Notes: generated from the sequence alone by a model not told the origin. A stretch of DNA of 64,000 nucleotides from DASWJZ01 sp963805325 (GCA_963805325.1 CAWDTS010000009.1:124001-188000); one strand, 5' to 3'. Counted from the stretch's first letter, positions 19,139 to 28,853 are shown. Numbers and translations are program-made.

Positions 19139-19236
19139 GAATTCCTCCATCTCAAAGACGCGCCAAAGCGCGACCCGCAGCAACAACGCGGGCTCTGGAG
19201 GTTTGGTTGCATTGGAAATGAGGAGGATTTTACCGA

Positions 19237-19821
19237 TCAGGGCTTGCCGGAATCCTCAAGCATCAGGTGCTGCGCAATGACGAGGGTCTTCGCATCGGCG
19301 ATCCGGCCCTCGCGCGCCATGCGAAAGAATTCTGCGAGTGGCATCTCGATGACTTCGATGTCCTCGCCCTCATGCGAATTGCCGCCGCCGTTCATCGTGC
19401 GGTCGGCGGCAGACACCTCGGCGACGAAAAGGAACATGCGCTCCGTCAGCGTGCCGATCGAAGGCAGAATCATGCCGAGACTGCGAAGCGCGCCGATCTT
19501 GAGGCCGATCTCTTCCTCCGCTTCGCGGCGGGCGGCTTCCTCGGGCGTCTCGCCCGGATCGAGAATGCCGGCGCAGACTTCAAGGAGGTAGGGGTCTTCA
19601 TCGTTGAGCAGCCCCGTGCGCCACTGCTTGACGAGGTAGACCATGCCGCGCTCGCGATCGATCGCGAGCACGACCGCGGCGTCGCCGTGATCGACGATCT
19701 CGCGCCGGTGCCGTCGGACTGCTCCATCGCGTTCGGTCGCCTCGACGGTCAGGACGTCGACCTTGTTCCAGCCGTCGAAGATGCGCTCCGTAGCAACGAT
19801 GCGCGGCTTTTGATCCTTCAT
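19237..19821 (-). CDS. Nudix hydrolase (ADP-ribose pyrophosphatase-like)
   Basis: About 194 residues from ATG 19821. The Nudix box is complete: GILDPGETPEEAARREAEEE followed by IGL, supplying the metal-binding glutamates. The upstream YLVKQWRTGL and EVCAGILD context and downstream LPSIGTLTERMFLFVAE match the ADP-ribose/GDP-mannose pyrophosphatase subgroup (NudF/NudK-like). It would hydrolyse nucleoside-diphosphate sugars in the cytosol. Which substrate is preferred cannot be judged. Confidence 0.9.
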   Translation of the reverse strand: MKDQKPRIVATERIFDGWNKVDVLTVEATERDGAVRRHRREIVDHGDAAVVLAIDRERGMVYLVKQWRTGLLNDEDPYLLEVCAGILDPGETPEEAARREAEEEIGLKIGALRSLGMILPSIGTLTERMFLFVAEVSAADRTMNGGGNSHEGEDIEVIEMPLAEFFRMAREGRIADAKTLVIAQHLMLEDSGKP

Positions 19822-19907
19822 TCGCGAAAGCACCGGATTCTATTTCGAGAGCGAGTGTGCAGGGCCGGCGTGACGCCGGCGTTAACGGCGGGCGCCGGCA
19901 GCGTTTG

Positions 19908-20840
19908 TCAGGCCGCCCGCACTTCGTAGGCGCGGAAGTTGTTGACGATGTGGTTCTCGAGAGCGTCGAAGAGCGGGCCGCGCGCCGCCGCCGCACGGCG
20001 AAGCTCGATCTCGTAGTGGCCGATCAGCGGCAGGCCCACGTCGTCGTCGACGATCTTCAGGTTGCCCGTCACCGAGGAAAGCGGCAGCGGGGCGACGGCA
20101 AGCCCGCCCATGACGGCGGCGAGCTGTCCCAGATAGTGCTTGCTCGTATAGGCAAGGCGATAGGGAATCCCGGCGCGGTCGAGCGCTTGCAGCGACTGGC
20201 GCCGCCAGCAGCACCCGACATGCGAGACGGCGACCGGCAGCGGCGACTTCTCATGTGCGCAGCCATGCCCCAGCCCCGCCCAGACCAACGGCTCGCGATG
20301 CACGGTCATGCTCGACGGCTGTCCGTGGCCAGAGCTCACGAGAGCAATGTCTACCTCGTTCGCGTCAAGCTGCCGCAGGAGGTCCGTGCTCGTCAGGCAC
20401 GATAGGTCGACCTCGACATCGGGATGGCTCGCCGCGAAGCGCGCCAGGATGTCGGGCAGGAACTGGACGGCGTAGTCGTCCGGCGCGCCGAGCCGGATCG
20501 TCCCTTGAATCTGCGGCGCGCGGAAACGCTGCATCGCCTCGTCGGCAAGCTTCAGGATGCGCCGCCCGTAGCCGACCAGCGCATCGCCATCCGGCGTCAA
20601 GGTCACGGAGCGTCCGTTCTTGGCGAAGAGCGGTCGCGATACCTGCTCCTCGAGCTTCTTCATCTGCATGGAGACCGCGGACGGTGTGCGAAAGACGGCG
20701 CGCGCCGCCTTGTTGAAGCTGCCGGTGTCGGCGATCGCGACCAAGGTCCTGAGAAGGTCGAGCTCAAGCCCCGCGGCGCCGCGCAAATCGAGCGCTGTTT
20801 CAGCCGGTTGCGCGGTCGAATTCAGCGTCAAAACGCTCAT
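19908..20840 (-). CDS. LysR-family transcriptional regulator
   Basis: 310 residues if started at ATG 20840; ATG 20882 in the same frame is an alternative. The N-terminal winged HTH reads LDLLRTLVAIADTGSFNKAA, then VFRTPSAVSMQMKKLEEQV. The effector domain follows from about residue 105 (IQGTIRLGAPDDYAVQFLPD). It is divergent from the DUF1127 gene at 21012, an arrangement frequent in Rhizobiales in which the regulator may control the small protein. The inducer is unknown. Confidence 0.92.
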   Translation of the reverse strand: MSVLTLNSTAQPAETALDLRGAAGLELDLLRTLVAIADTGSFNKAARAVFRTPSAVSMQMKKLEEQVSRPLFAKNGRSVTLTPDGDALVGYGRRILKLADEAMQRFRAPQIQGTIRLGAPDDYAVQFLPDILARFAASHPDVEVDLSCLTSTDLLRQLDANEVDIALVSSGHGQPSSMTVHREPLVWAGLGHGCAHEKSPLPVAVSHVGCCWRRQSLQALDRAGIPYRLAYTSKHYLGQLAAVMGGLAVAPLPLSSVTGNLKIVDDDVGLPLIGHYEIELRRAAAARGPLFDALENHIVNNFRAYEVRAA

Positions 20841-21011
20841 TTCGAGGATTCCAAAACGTTCAGTAACACTGATCGAAGACATAAGTTCATTTCGTTTGAT
20901 TGAGCAATAGGAAAACGACATATGGAGAACAGGAAACGGGTGGCGACCCGTCTCCGCTTCCGCAAAGACTGAGATCACGCCGGAATTCCCGGCGCACAGA
21001 GGAGATTTGCC

Positions 21012-21287
21012 ATGCGCGACGCAGCGCTTTTCATTGCGAGCCAGCAGGAGGGCAACCAGCCCGGCCTTCTGCATACGGTGTCCGGCTGGTTCCGGCACGC
21101 GTTCAAGGCCTGGAACGACCGCAGGGAGATCGCGCGGCTCGCCGATCTCGACGACCACCTGCTCGCCGATCTCGGCCTGAACCGCGGCGATGTCCGCGAG
21201 GCGCTCGACCTGCCGTTCTCGAGCGATCCTGGCCGGGAACTGCAGCTCCGCTCGACCCGCACCGCGCGCCGCGGGTGGAACGCTTGA
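21012..21287 (+). CDS. DUF1127-domain small protein
   Basis: 91 residues from ATG 21012, with AGGAG upstream. The DUF1127 core is FKAWNDRREIARLADLDDHL followed by LADLGLNRGDVREALDLPF. Small DUF1127 proteins in Agrobacterium and Rhodobacter are RNA-associated and affect phosphate, carbon or sRNA-linked metabolism; this one has longer N- and C-terminal extensions. It is monocistronic and followed by a strong terminator. Confidence 0.9.
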   Translation: MRDAALFIASQQEGNQPGLLHTVSGWFRHAFKAWNDRREIARLADLDDHLLADLGLNRGDVREALDLPFSSDPGRELQLRSTRTARRGWNA

Positions 21288-21345
21288 AGCCGGGCGTAGC
21301 GCTCGCCCGACAGCGAGCAGAGTTCCAGCCCCTTCCGAAAATGCA

Positions 21346-21384
21346 ATCGGGGCTCCCTTAGACGGAGCCCCGATTTGTTTTTGG
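21346..21384 (+). terminator. Rho-independent terminator of the DUF1127 gene
   Basis: TCGGGGCTCC (21347-21356) pairs with GGAGCCCCGA (21364-21373), with a 7-base loop, followed by TTTGTTTTT. It lies about 60 bases after the stop and is a textbook intrinsic terminator. Confidence 0.9.
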
Positions 21385-21513
21385 GGTTCGCCATGCGCGT
21401 TGCGGTCGCATGCCGACCGAATCTCGGCGCCCATCTCGACGCTCCACAACCCCCCCGCTACATTGTCGCCGGGAGCCGTCCTGCCGGCACTCAAGGGCGG
21501 TCGGGGGGTATTC

Positions 21514-23171
21514 ATGGCCGAGAGCGACAGCTTCTGGGGGGTCGTTAGCCAGAAAATCATCGTCGTTTCGACGATGGACCGGGAGGTGCGCATCACCTTC
21601 GCTGCGGGCGCTTCGATTGTCGCGGCGGCCACTCTCCTGAACATCCTGCGCCCGGACTACGGGTCGCCGGTACACACGGTGGCCGGCACGGTGCCCTTCA
21701 GCGTCCTGCTGTTGCTCACGATCGGCGAGCTCATCGTGATGACGATGTTCTTCACGGGCGTCATCTCGTGCGGGGGCCGCGTCCGTCTTGTGGCGCTCGC
21801 GGCCGTCACCGCGATCACGGGGCTCTATCTGTGGCTCGCCGACTTCGTACCAGCGGCGTTTCTTATGGTGATCCCGACCGGGCTCCTCTGGTGGCTCTCG
21901 GCGCTGAGCCAACAACGTCAGTGGCCGCTGCAAAAGCGTGTGGTTGCCGCGGCAGGCAACGCCGCGCTTACGGCGATCATCCTCGCATTCTTCGCCGCGA
22001 CCGGCGCCCAGGCGCTTGTCGTCTCCGCGCTCGCCACGCAGGCCACCTTCGCGATGTTCGGCCTGTTCTTGTCGGCGACCGATATGGCGGAGATGATCGT
22101 CATCGGATCGCAGGCCCTGGTCGGCGGCCTGACGCGGCTCTCCGGCTCCCGCGCCTTCCTCATTCCTCTCATGCTCGCGACTGCGGTCGCGAGCGTGGTC
22201 GTCGCCATGTGGATGAGCGTGCCGCCGGGCGCTCCGGGGCTCGACTCGCATGGCGTCGCGATTCTGCTCGGCGCGATCGTCGGCCATGCCCCATGGCTTG
22301 GGCTGGCCTTCTGGCTTGTCGTCGGCCCGGGGCGCCGGCTCGGCCATTTCGCGCCGCATCTGAGTTACCGCGCACTCTTCTTGATCGTGCTCTTCTATTT
22401 CATCGCTCTTCAGGCCGGGCTTGTGCAGCGGATCCTCGGCGATCCGGCGGGCTACGATCCGCGCCTTGTGTTCACCTTCCCCGAGATCTTCGCGCTGACG
22501 ACGTTGATGATGCTCGTCTACATCGTCCTTCTCTTCGTGTTCGGGCGCCGCTCTCACGGGCAGTTCGTGCACTTCGCCTACGGCGCGCTCGTCGGTTTCT
22601 TCTGGTTCTTCAATTTTGCGAGCCAGGGCGAGACCCTCGTGCTTGTCGTCGGCAGCGCGGGCGTCGGCAGCATCATCTTCCTCGGGGTCGCGGCGCTGCT
22701 CGGAAGCACGCGGCCGCGGCTCGCCCAGGTCTCGGCATCTCTCGCCGAGATGAACATCAGCTTCTCGATCTACGCCCTCATCTTCATCTGGTTCCTGGTC
22801 GGCTCCACGGAAGGGGACGTCGCTCAGTCTCTGGCAGGCGCTGTTCGTGTTCGCGTCGCTCGCGTGGGACATCGTGTCCTCCGGCGACAGCCATCACCAA
22901 CAAGCACTCGGAGAGCTTCCCGCGCATCTCGCGCGTCTGCTTCTTCTTCACCTACATCATCACGGTCTCCGTCTTCGTGCTCCTCGCAAGCTCCAGCGAA
23001 CTGGTGAACCCGCTGACCGGCGCTCCGCTGGAAGGCGTCTTCGATTCCGACAAGCTCATCGCAGTCGGGCTCGGGCTGTTCGGACCGGCTTTCATCTTCC
23101 TGATCTTCTCCCTGCGGATGCGCGGCATCAGGCAGGCGGAAGCGGAACCCGAGGCGCCGCGCGGAGCCTGA
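21514..23171 (+). pseudogene. Unrecognised polytopic membrane protein, two frameshifts
   Basis: ATG 21514 follows GGGGGGTA. The first 430 residues contain roughly 12 hydrophobic segments with short loops (e.g. VPFSVLLLLTIGELIVMTMF, LSYRALFLIVLFYFIALQAG). The frame breaks near 22823 and again near 22893; the three pieces join as SLWQALFVFASLAWDIVSSG and ITNKHSESFPRISRVCFFF. A last membrane hairpin ends RGIRQAEAEPEAPRGA. I do not recognise the family: the LtrA signature is absent and no transporter motif stands out. The repaired length is about 552 residues. Confidence 0.7.
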
Positions 23172-23245
23172 GGCCGGCGGGCCGGTTCCAGGGCCGGCGG
23201 TTGCGACATCGGCACCGTCCGAAGCCTGACGGCAGGAGGTTCCAA

Positions 23246-23287
23246 GCGCTTCCGAAAATGCTATCCGGCTCCGGAGAAGGAGCCCCG
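23246..23287 (+). promoter_or_regulatory. pepN leader hairpin covering the ribosome-binding site
   Basis: GGCTCC (23267-23272) and GGAGCC (23279-23284) pair across GGAGAA, placing the AAGGAG Shine-Dalgarno of pepN partly in the stem. The preceding TTCCGAAAATGC also occurs just before the terminator at 21346, in a partly similar context. A role in controlling pepN translation is inference. Confidence 0.4.
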
Positions 23288-25930
23288 ATGCGTACCGAGA
23301 CCCCGCCTGTCATTCGGCTCGAAGATTACCGCCCGACGGACTACCTGATCGAGGCGGTCGCTCTCGACATTCGCCTTGCGCCCGAGGCGACCCGGGTCGT
23401 CTCGCGCCTCTCCGTCCGCCCGCGCGAAAACACGATCGCCCACACGCCGCTCGCGCTCGACGGCGACGGTCTCGTCCTCAAAGGCTTCTCGCTCGACTCC
23501 AGGCTGCTTCCCGATGACGCCTACGAGGTGACGCCGGACAAGCTGACGCTACATGCGCCGCCCACCGGGCCTTTCGAGCTTGAGATCGTCACCGAGCTGA
23601 ACCCGTCCGCGAACAGCGCTCTGATGGGGCTCTATCTCTCGAACGGCGTTTATACGACGCAATGCGAGGCGGAAGGCTTCCGCCGCATCACCTACTTCCT
23701 CGACCGTCCGGATGTGCTTGCCGTCTATACGACGCGGCTCGAAGCGGTGAAGAGCGCTGCCCCGATCCTGCTTTCAAACGGCAATCCCGTGGAGGCGGGC
23801 GAGGTCGAGGGGACGGCGCGCCACTTCGCGGTCTGGCACGACCCGTTCCCGAAGCCCAGCTACCTGTTCGCGCTCGTCGGCGGCGCGCTCGCTTCGATCC
23901 ACGACACCTTCACCACGATGTCCGGACGCGAAGTGCAGCTCGGCATCTATTGCGAGCCCGGCAAGGAGGCGCGCTGCCTCTATGCCATGGATGCCCTCAA
24001 GCGCTCGATGCGCTGGGACGAGGAGCGTTTCGGCTGCGAATACGATCTCGACGTCTTCAACATCGTCGCCGTGTCGGACTTCAACATGGGGGCGATGGAG
24101 AACAAGGGCCTCAACGTCTTCAACGACAAATACGTGCTGGTCGACCCCGATACCGGAACCGACCAGGATTACGCCCACGTCGAGGCGGTGATCGCGCACG
24201 AATACTTCCACAACTGGACCGGCAACAGGATCACCTGCCGCAACTGGTTCCAGCTGTGCCTGAAGGAAGGCCTGACCGTCTTCCGCGATCAGGAGTTCTC
24301 GTCGGATGTGCGCTCACGCGCAGTCGAGCGCATCGGCGACGTCGCCGGATTGCGCCAGCACCAGTTCCCGGAAGACGGTGGCCCGCTTGCGCATCCGGTC
24401 AGGCCGACGAGCTACCGCGAGATCAACAACTTCTACACGGCGACCGTCTACGAGAAGGGCGCCGAGATCTGCCGCATGCTTCAGACCGTGCTCGGGCACG
24501 AAGGGTTCCGCGCCGGTATGGACCTCTATTTCAAACGGCACGACGGCGACGCGGCGACGATCGAGGATTTCCTCGCCTGCTTCGCCGATGCGACCGGCGC
24601 CGACCTCTCGCAGTTCGCACTTTGGTACAGCCAGGCGGGTACTCCGACCATCACCATCGCGCACCGCTACGAGCCGGAGAAGGAACGGCTGTCGCTCATC
24701 CTGAAGCAGGACCTGCGGGAGACGCCCGACCGCCACCCGAAGCTGCCGATGCACATCCCGATCGCCTTCGGTCTCGTCGGCCCGGACGGCCAGGATCTGA
24801 GCTATTCGAAGGCAAGCGGCGATGTCTCCGACGGCGTGATCCATCTCAAGAAAGGCATCGAGGAGGTCGTCTTCGAGGGCGTGCGCGCTCGGCCGATCCC
24901 GTCGCTTTTCCGCCAGTTCTCGGCGCCCGTCTATGTGCAGTCCGACCTTTCGCGCGAGGACCGGCTCTTCCTGATCGGGCACGATCCGGACCCTTTCAAC
25001 CGCTGGGAAGCGGCGCAGCAGGTGGCGCTCGCGATGTTGGCTGAAGCGGGAGAGGCGGCGCGCAAAAAGGCGCCGTTTGAGTTCAACTCTCGTTTCGCGG
25101 AAGAGCTCGGGCGGCTTGCCGGGAACGACGAACTCGACCCGGCCTTCCGCGCGCTCGCCATGAGCCTGCCGAGCGAAACCGACGTTGCGCAGGCGATCGG
25201 CCGCAATGTCGACCCAGACGCCATCCATTCGGCGCGTCACGCGCTGCAGGCGTTTCTCGGACGCGAGATCGGCGAGACGGTCGCGGAGGCGGCGGCCCGC
25301 AACGCGCCGCCGAAGGTCTATTCGCCCGACGCGGAGAACGCAGGACGGCGCGCCTTCGCGCACGCTGCCTGGGCGCTGCAAGCCGCGGGCGGCACCATGT
25401 CGGGCGCCGATCTCCTGGCCCGCTACGCCGAGGCCGAGAACCTGACCGACCGGCTGGCGGCTCTGAGGCTGCTCGTGCATTTCGGGCTCGACGGTGCGCC
25501 GGATGCGCTCGCCCGGTTCGAGGACCACTACCGCGACAATGCGCTGGTGCTCGACAAATGGTTCGCGGTGCAGGCGACGGCGCCCCGCGCTGCCGCCCTT
25601 GAAGCGGTGGAGTCCCTGACCACGCATCCCGCCTTCTCGTTCAAGAACCCGAACCGCGTCTATGCGCTGGTGCGGTCCTTCGCCGCGTTCAACCCGGTCG
25701 GCTTCAACCGCCCGGACGGTGCCGGCTACCGCTTCATCGCACGCGTGATCGGGGATCTCGACCGGCAGAACCCGTCGGTCGCGGCGCGCATCGCGACCGC
25801 CTTCCGATCTTGGCGGATGCTTGAGCCGGTGCGGCGTGGCGAGGCGGAGAAGGCGCTTCGGGCTTTGCAGAACAGCGAGCCGCTGTCGCGTGACCTCGGC
25901 GATATCGTCGGACGAACGCTCGCCGGCTAA
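23288..25930 (+). CDS. pepN: Aminopeptidase N (M1 family)
   Basis: 880 residues from ATG 23288. MGAMENKGLN (residues about 267-276) is the exopeptidase motif, and HEYFHNW with His304, Glu305 and His308 plus Glu327 in LKEGLTVFRDQEF forms the zinc site at normal spacing. The N-terminal beta-domain, catalytic domain, small Ig-like domain and C-terminal helical domain are all present without interruption. It removes N-terminal residues from peptides in the cytosol. Proximity to a pleC-like kinase and glnE recalls rhizobial gene order. Confidence 0.96.
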   Translation: MRTETPPVIRLEDYRPTDYLIEAVALDIRLAPEATRVVSRLSVRPRENTIAHTPLALDGDGLVLKGFSLDSRLLPDDAYEVTPDKLTLHAPPTGPFELEIVTELNPSANSALMGLYLSNGVYTTQCEAEGFRRITYFLDRPDVLAVYTTRLEAVKSAAPILLSNGNPVEAGEVEGTARHFAVWHDPFPKPSYLFALVGGALASIHDTFTTMSGREVQLGIYCEPGKEARCLYAMDALKRSMRWDEERFGCEYDLDVFNIVAVSDFNMGAMENKGLNVFNDKYVLVDPDTGTDQDYAHVEAVIAHEYFHNWTGNRITCRNWFQLCLKEGLTVFRDQEFSSDVRSRAVERIGDVAGLRQHQFPEDGGPLAHPVRPTSYREINNFYTATVYEKGAEICRMLQTVLGHEGFRAGMDLYFKRHDGDAATIEDFLACFADATGADLSQFALWYSQAGTPTITIAHRYEPEKERLSLILKQDLRETPDRHPKLPMHIPIAFGLVGPDGQDLSYSKASGDVSDGVIHLKKGIEEVVFEGVRARPIPSLFRQFSAPVYVQSDLSREDRLFLIGHDPDPFNRWEAAQQVALAMLAEAGEAARKKAPFEFNSRFAEELGRLAGNDELDPAFRALAMSLPSETDVAQAIGRNVDPDAIHSARHALQAFLGREIGETVAEAAARNAPPKVYSPDAENAGRRAFAHAAWALQAAGGTMSGADLLARYAEAENLTDRLAALRLLVHFGLDGAPDALARFEDHYRDNALVLDKWFAVQATAPRAAALEAVESLTTHPAFSFKNPNRVYALVRSFAAFNPVGFNRPDGAGYRFIARVIGDLDRQNPSVAARIATAFRSWRMLEPVRRGEAEKALRALQNSEPLSRDLGDIVGRTLAG

Positions 25931-26082
25931 CCTCTTGGAGAGCGCTGCGTGCGCCTGCGGCAACAGCTGACACGATTACGCCCAAATTTCACTTTCCCCC
26001 CGTAGACAAGGGGAGTCCTCCTGATTCAAATGAAGGTGATTCGGGGAGCGGTGCCCCGATCAGAACTTCGAGGAGGGCACGG

Positions 26083-28416
26083 ATGACGCGGCCGCGGGGG
26101 GCCATCGCGTCGGCGATTAGGCACACGCCCGACTTCCAGCGTCTGAGTAGCGCGGCCCTCGCCGGACATGCCCGGATCTTCATCCATCCGGCCTATGCGC
26201 GGCTCGTCAACAGCGAGCCGTATCTGAAGCGTCTGATCCCGATCCTGATCGTGCTCTTCGTGGTGGCGCTCGGCGCGATGCGTGTCGTCGCGCTCTATCA
26301 GGCGCGCGCGGAAACGGAGAACGCAGCCGATCTGAGGCTCGCGCTCATTGCGAAGGCCATCGTGAGCGAGCTTGCGCAGTCCGGTGCGACGCTCTCGCTT
26401 GCCGAGCCCTCGGAGACGCTGCAGGGGCAGCTTGAGAATGCGCTTCCGCCGCTTGCCAACAGCCAGGGCCGGCAAATCCTGCTCATGGACCCGCAGGGGA
26501 TGGTGGTCGCCGCGGCGCCGCGCGATCCGGACCTGCTCAAACGCTATATCGACGAGGTGCTCGGCCCGGGCCAGCCGCTGACCACGCTCGGTGAGCGCGC
26601 CGGCGTGCTTCGCATCACGCTCTCGACCGGCGACGAGGTGATCGCCACTGTGCATCATAATCTGGATGGCGTCGGCGCTGTCGCGGTGATGCAGCCGACC
26701 TCCGGCGTGTTCGCGGAATGGCGGCGCACGGTTTCGCGCGAGGCGACGGTCTTCGTCGCGACCAGCGTCGTGCTCATCATTCTCGGCTTTGCCTATCACG
26801 CGCAGACGGCGCGCTCGCACGAGGCAGATTTCATCTACTCGGCGACGCAGACGCGCTTCCACACGGCACTCCGCCGCGGCCGATCGGGCCTTTGGGAATG
26901 GGACCTCTCGCGCGGTGCGATCTTCTGGTCGCCGTCAATGTTCGAGCTGCTCGGGCTTGAGCCGGAGAACCGGTTGCTTTCCGTTGGCGAAGTCGCCGCG
27001 TTGTCGCAGCCCGACGACGTCAATCTGGTGGAGCTTGCCGACAGCCTCATCCGGGATGGCGAAGGCGCCGTCGACCGCGAGTTCCGCATGCGCCGCGCCG
27101 ATGGCGAGTGGGTATGGATACGCGTGCGCGCCGAGGTGGTCGCCGACGCGGAGGATGAGCCGCATCTGGTCGGCATCGCCGTCGACGTGACGGAGCAGCG
27201 GCGGCTTGCCGAGGAATCGCGCACCGCCGACATGCGGCTTCGCGACGCGATCGAGGCGATCTCCGAGGCCTTCGTGCTCTGGGACGCCTCGAACCGTCTG
27301 GTGCTTTGCAACAACAAATATCAGCAGCTGCACGGGCTCTCCGATGCGCTGGTCAAACCGGGCACGCCCTACTCCCTGATCAAGCGCAATGGGCGGCGCT
27401 CCATCATCGCCGACGATCTGCCGGTCGAGGGCGCCGGCTCGCGCTCGGTCGAAGCGCGCGTCGAGGACGGGCGCTGGCTGCAGATCAACGAGCGGCGCAC
27501 TAATGACGGCGGCTTCGTCTCCGTCGGCACCGACATCTCGGCGCTGAAGGACAAGGAGGCGGAGCTTCTGGAAAACGATTGGGCGCTGCGCGAGACCGTC
27601 ACCGATCTCCGCCGCTCCCGCCAGCAGCTTGAGAAACAGGCACAGCAGCTTGTCGAGCTCGCCGAGAAATACGCTGTCGAGAAAGACAAGGCGGAAGACG
27701 CCAACCGCATCAAGTCGGAGTTCCTGGCCAACGTCAGCCACGAGCTCAGGACGCCGCTCAACGCCATCATCGGCTTCTCCGAGATGATGCTCTCCGGCGC
27801 CTTCGGCCCGCTCGGCGACGACCGTTACAACGGCTATTGCCGCGATATCAACGAGGCGGGCGGCTTCCTGCTGCACATCATTTCCGACATCCTCGACATG
27901 GCGCGGCTCGAAGCCGGACGGATCGAGATCGACCGCGAACCGCTCGACCTCGACGGTCTCGTCACGGCGGCGGTGACCGCGTTCGCGCCGGAGGCGGAGC
28001 GAAGCCGCGTCGCGATCACGACGGAGACCGCTGCCGGGGTCACGCTCTCCGCCGACAAGGAAGCCGTGCGGCAGGTCGTCGCCAACCTCGTCTCGAACGC
28101 GGTGAAATTCACGCCCGAAGGCGGCACCGTCCGCGTCACCACCGCACGGCGCAAAGACGGGGCCGTGGTAACCGTGGAAGATTCCGGAATCGGCATCCCG
28201 CCGGACGCGCTGGCAAAGCTCGGCAAGCCCTTTGAACAGGTGCAGAGCCCTCTGACGCGCAGCCACAAGGGCTCCGGCCTCGGGCTTGCGATCTCGCGCT
28301 CGCTGGTCGCGTTGCACGGCGGCGAGATGACGATCGATTCCGCGGAAGGTGCCGGCACTGCCGTGACGGTCTTTCTTCCTCTCCGCCCCGCGCTACCTGC
28401 CGCCACCGCGGCCTGA
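26083..28416 (+). CDS. PAS-containing sensor histidine kinase, PleC-like
   Basis: 777 residues. A transmembrane segment (about 46-70), a periplasmic or sensor region, a second membrane helix (about 222-240), two PAS domains (SGLWEWDLSRGAIFWSPSMF; then LWDASNRLVLCNNKYQQLHG) and a coiled-coil lead to the HisKA motif SHELRTPLNAIIGFSEMM (His553) and a HATPase domain with VSNAVKF, DSGIGIP and SHKGSGLGLAISRSLVALHG. This layout matches PleC, the DivK-phosphatase/kinase of alphaproteobacterial cell-cycle control. Its position beside glnE, two-component genes, degP and ccm genes matches the pleC locus of rhizobia as I recall it. ATG 26083 is preceded by GAGGAGGGC. Confidence 0.85.
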   Translation: MTRPRGAIASAIRHTPDFQRLSSAALAGHARIFIHPAYARLVNSEPYLKRLIPILIVLFVVALGAMRVVALYQARAETENAADLRLALIAKAIVSELAQSGATLSLAEPSETLQGQLENALPPLANSQGRQILLMDPQGMVVAAAPRDPDLLKRYIDEVLGPGQPLTTLGERAGVLRITLSTGDEVIATVHHNLDGVGAVAVMQPTSGVFAEWRRTVSREATVFVATSVVLIILGFAYHAQTARSHEADFIYSATQTRFHTALRRGRSGLWEWDLSRGAIFWSPSMFELLGLEPENRLLSVGEVAALSQPDDVNLVELADSLIRDGEGAVDREFRMRRADGEWVWIRVRAEVVADAEDEPHLVGIAVDVTEQRRLAEESRTADMRLRDAIEAISEAFVLWDASNRLVLCNNKYQQLHGLSDALVKPGTPYSLIKRNGRRSIIADDLPVEGAGSRSVEARVEDGRWLQINERRTNDGGFVSVGTDISALKDKEAELLENDWALRETVTDLRRSRQQLEKQAQQLVELAEKYAVEKDKAEDANRIKSEFLANVSHELRTPLNAIIGFSEMMLSGAFGPLGDDRYNGYCRDINEAGGFLLHIISDILDMARLEAGRIEIDREPLDLDGLVTAAVTAFAPEAERSRVAITTETAAGVTLSADKEAVRQVVANLVSNAVKFTPEGGTVRVTTARRKDGAVVTVEDSGIGIPPDALAKLGKPFEQVQSPLTRSHKGSGLGLAISRSLVALHGGEMTIDSAEGAGTAVTVFLPLRPALPAATAA

Positions 28417-28471
28417 CGCAGACCCTCTCCTCCTAGAACCGGCGTCCTTTGCACGCGTTTGATTTCGCGTC

Positions 28472-28522
28472 TTGACAGGCAACCATCCGGTTCCCTATAT
28501 CTGCATAGGCAACCAGATGGTT
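28472..28522 (+). promoter_or_regulatory. Promoter with two ArsR-type operators
   Basis: TTGACA (28472-28477) and TATATC (28496-28501) are spaced 18 bp. Two palindromic sites, AACCATCCGGTT (28481-28492) and AACCAGATGGTT (28511-28522), are centred 30 bp apart; the first lies in the spacer and the second over the expected transcription start. This fits autorepression of the arsR-SRPBCC operon. Confidence 0.75.
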
Positions 28523-28532
28523 ACGTTTTGAG

Positions 28533-28853
28533 ATGAATGACGACGCAGTCTTTCGCGCTTTGGCCGACGCAAGCCGCCGCCAGCTTCTCGATAGTCTGCA
28601 CCGCAAGAACGGTCAGACACTCGGGGAGCTGTGCCAGGGGCTGGACATGACGCGCCAGGCCGTCGCCAAGCATCTCGCGATCCTCGAGGAGGCGAGCCTC
28701 GTCGCCTCGAAGCGGTTGGGCCGGGAGAAGCTGCACTTCATCAATCCGGTGCCGATCAACGCGATCGCCGAACGCTGGATAGCCAAGTTCGAGCGCGGCC
28801 ATTTGCGCGCGCTTTCGGCCCTGAAGAAAAACCTGGAAGGAGAAGAGAAGTGA
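28533..28853 (+). CDS. ArsR-family transcriptional regulator
   Basis: 106 residues, a single winged-helix domain: DDAVFRALADASRRQLLDSL, then GQTLGELCQGLDMTRQAVAK with the recognition helix, and the wing region SKRLGREKLHFINPVPINAI. No cysteine metal site is apparent, and the sequence belongs to the ArsR subgroup found beside SRPBCC/AHSA1 proteins. Its stop overlaps the GTG start of the next gene. It probably binds the two palindromes upstream. Confidence 0.94.
   Translation: MNDDAVFRALADASRRQLLDSLHRKNGQTLGELCQGLDMTRQAVAKHLAILEEASLVASKRLGREKLHFINPVPINAIAERWIAKFERGHLRALSALKKNLEGEEK

Noticed and set aside
21358..22872. 504-codon minus-strand open frame
   Set aside because: It is antisense to the polytopic membrane protein, highly charged and low-complexity, and has no ribosome-binding site or homology features.
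21514..23171. Annotation as low-temperature requirement protein LtrA
   Set aside because: The number of membrane helices is similar but the LtrA signature residues are not present.
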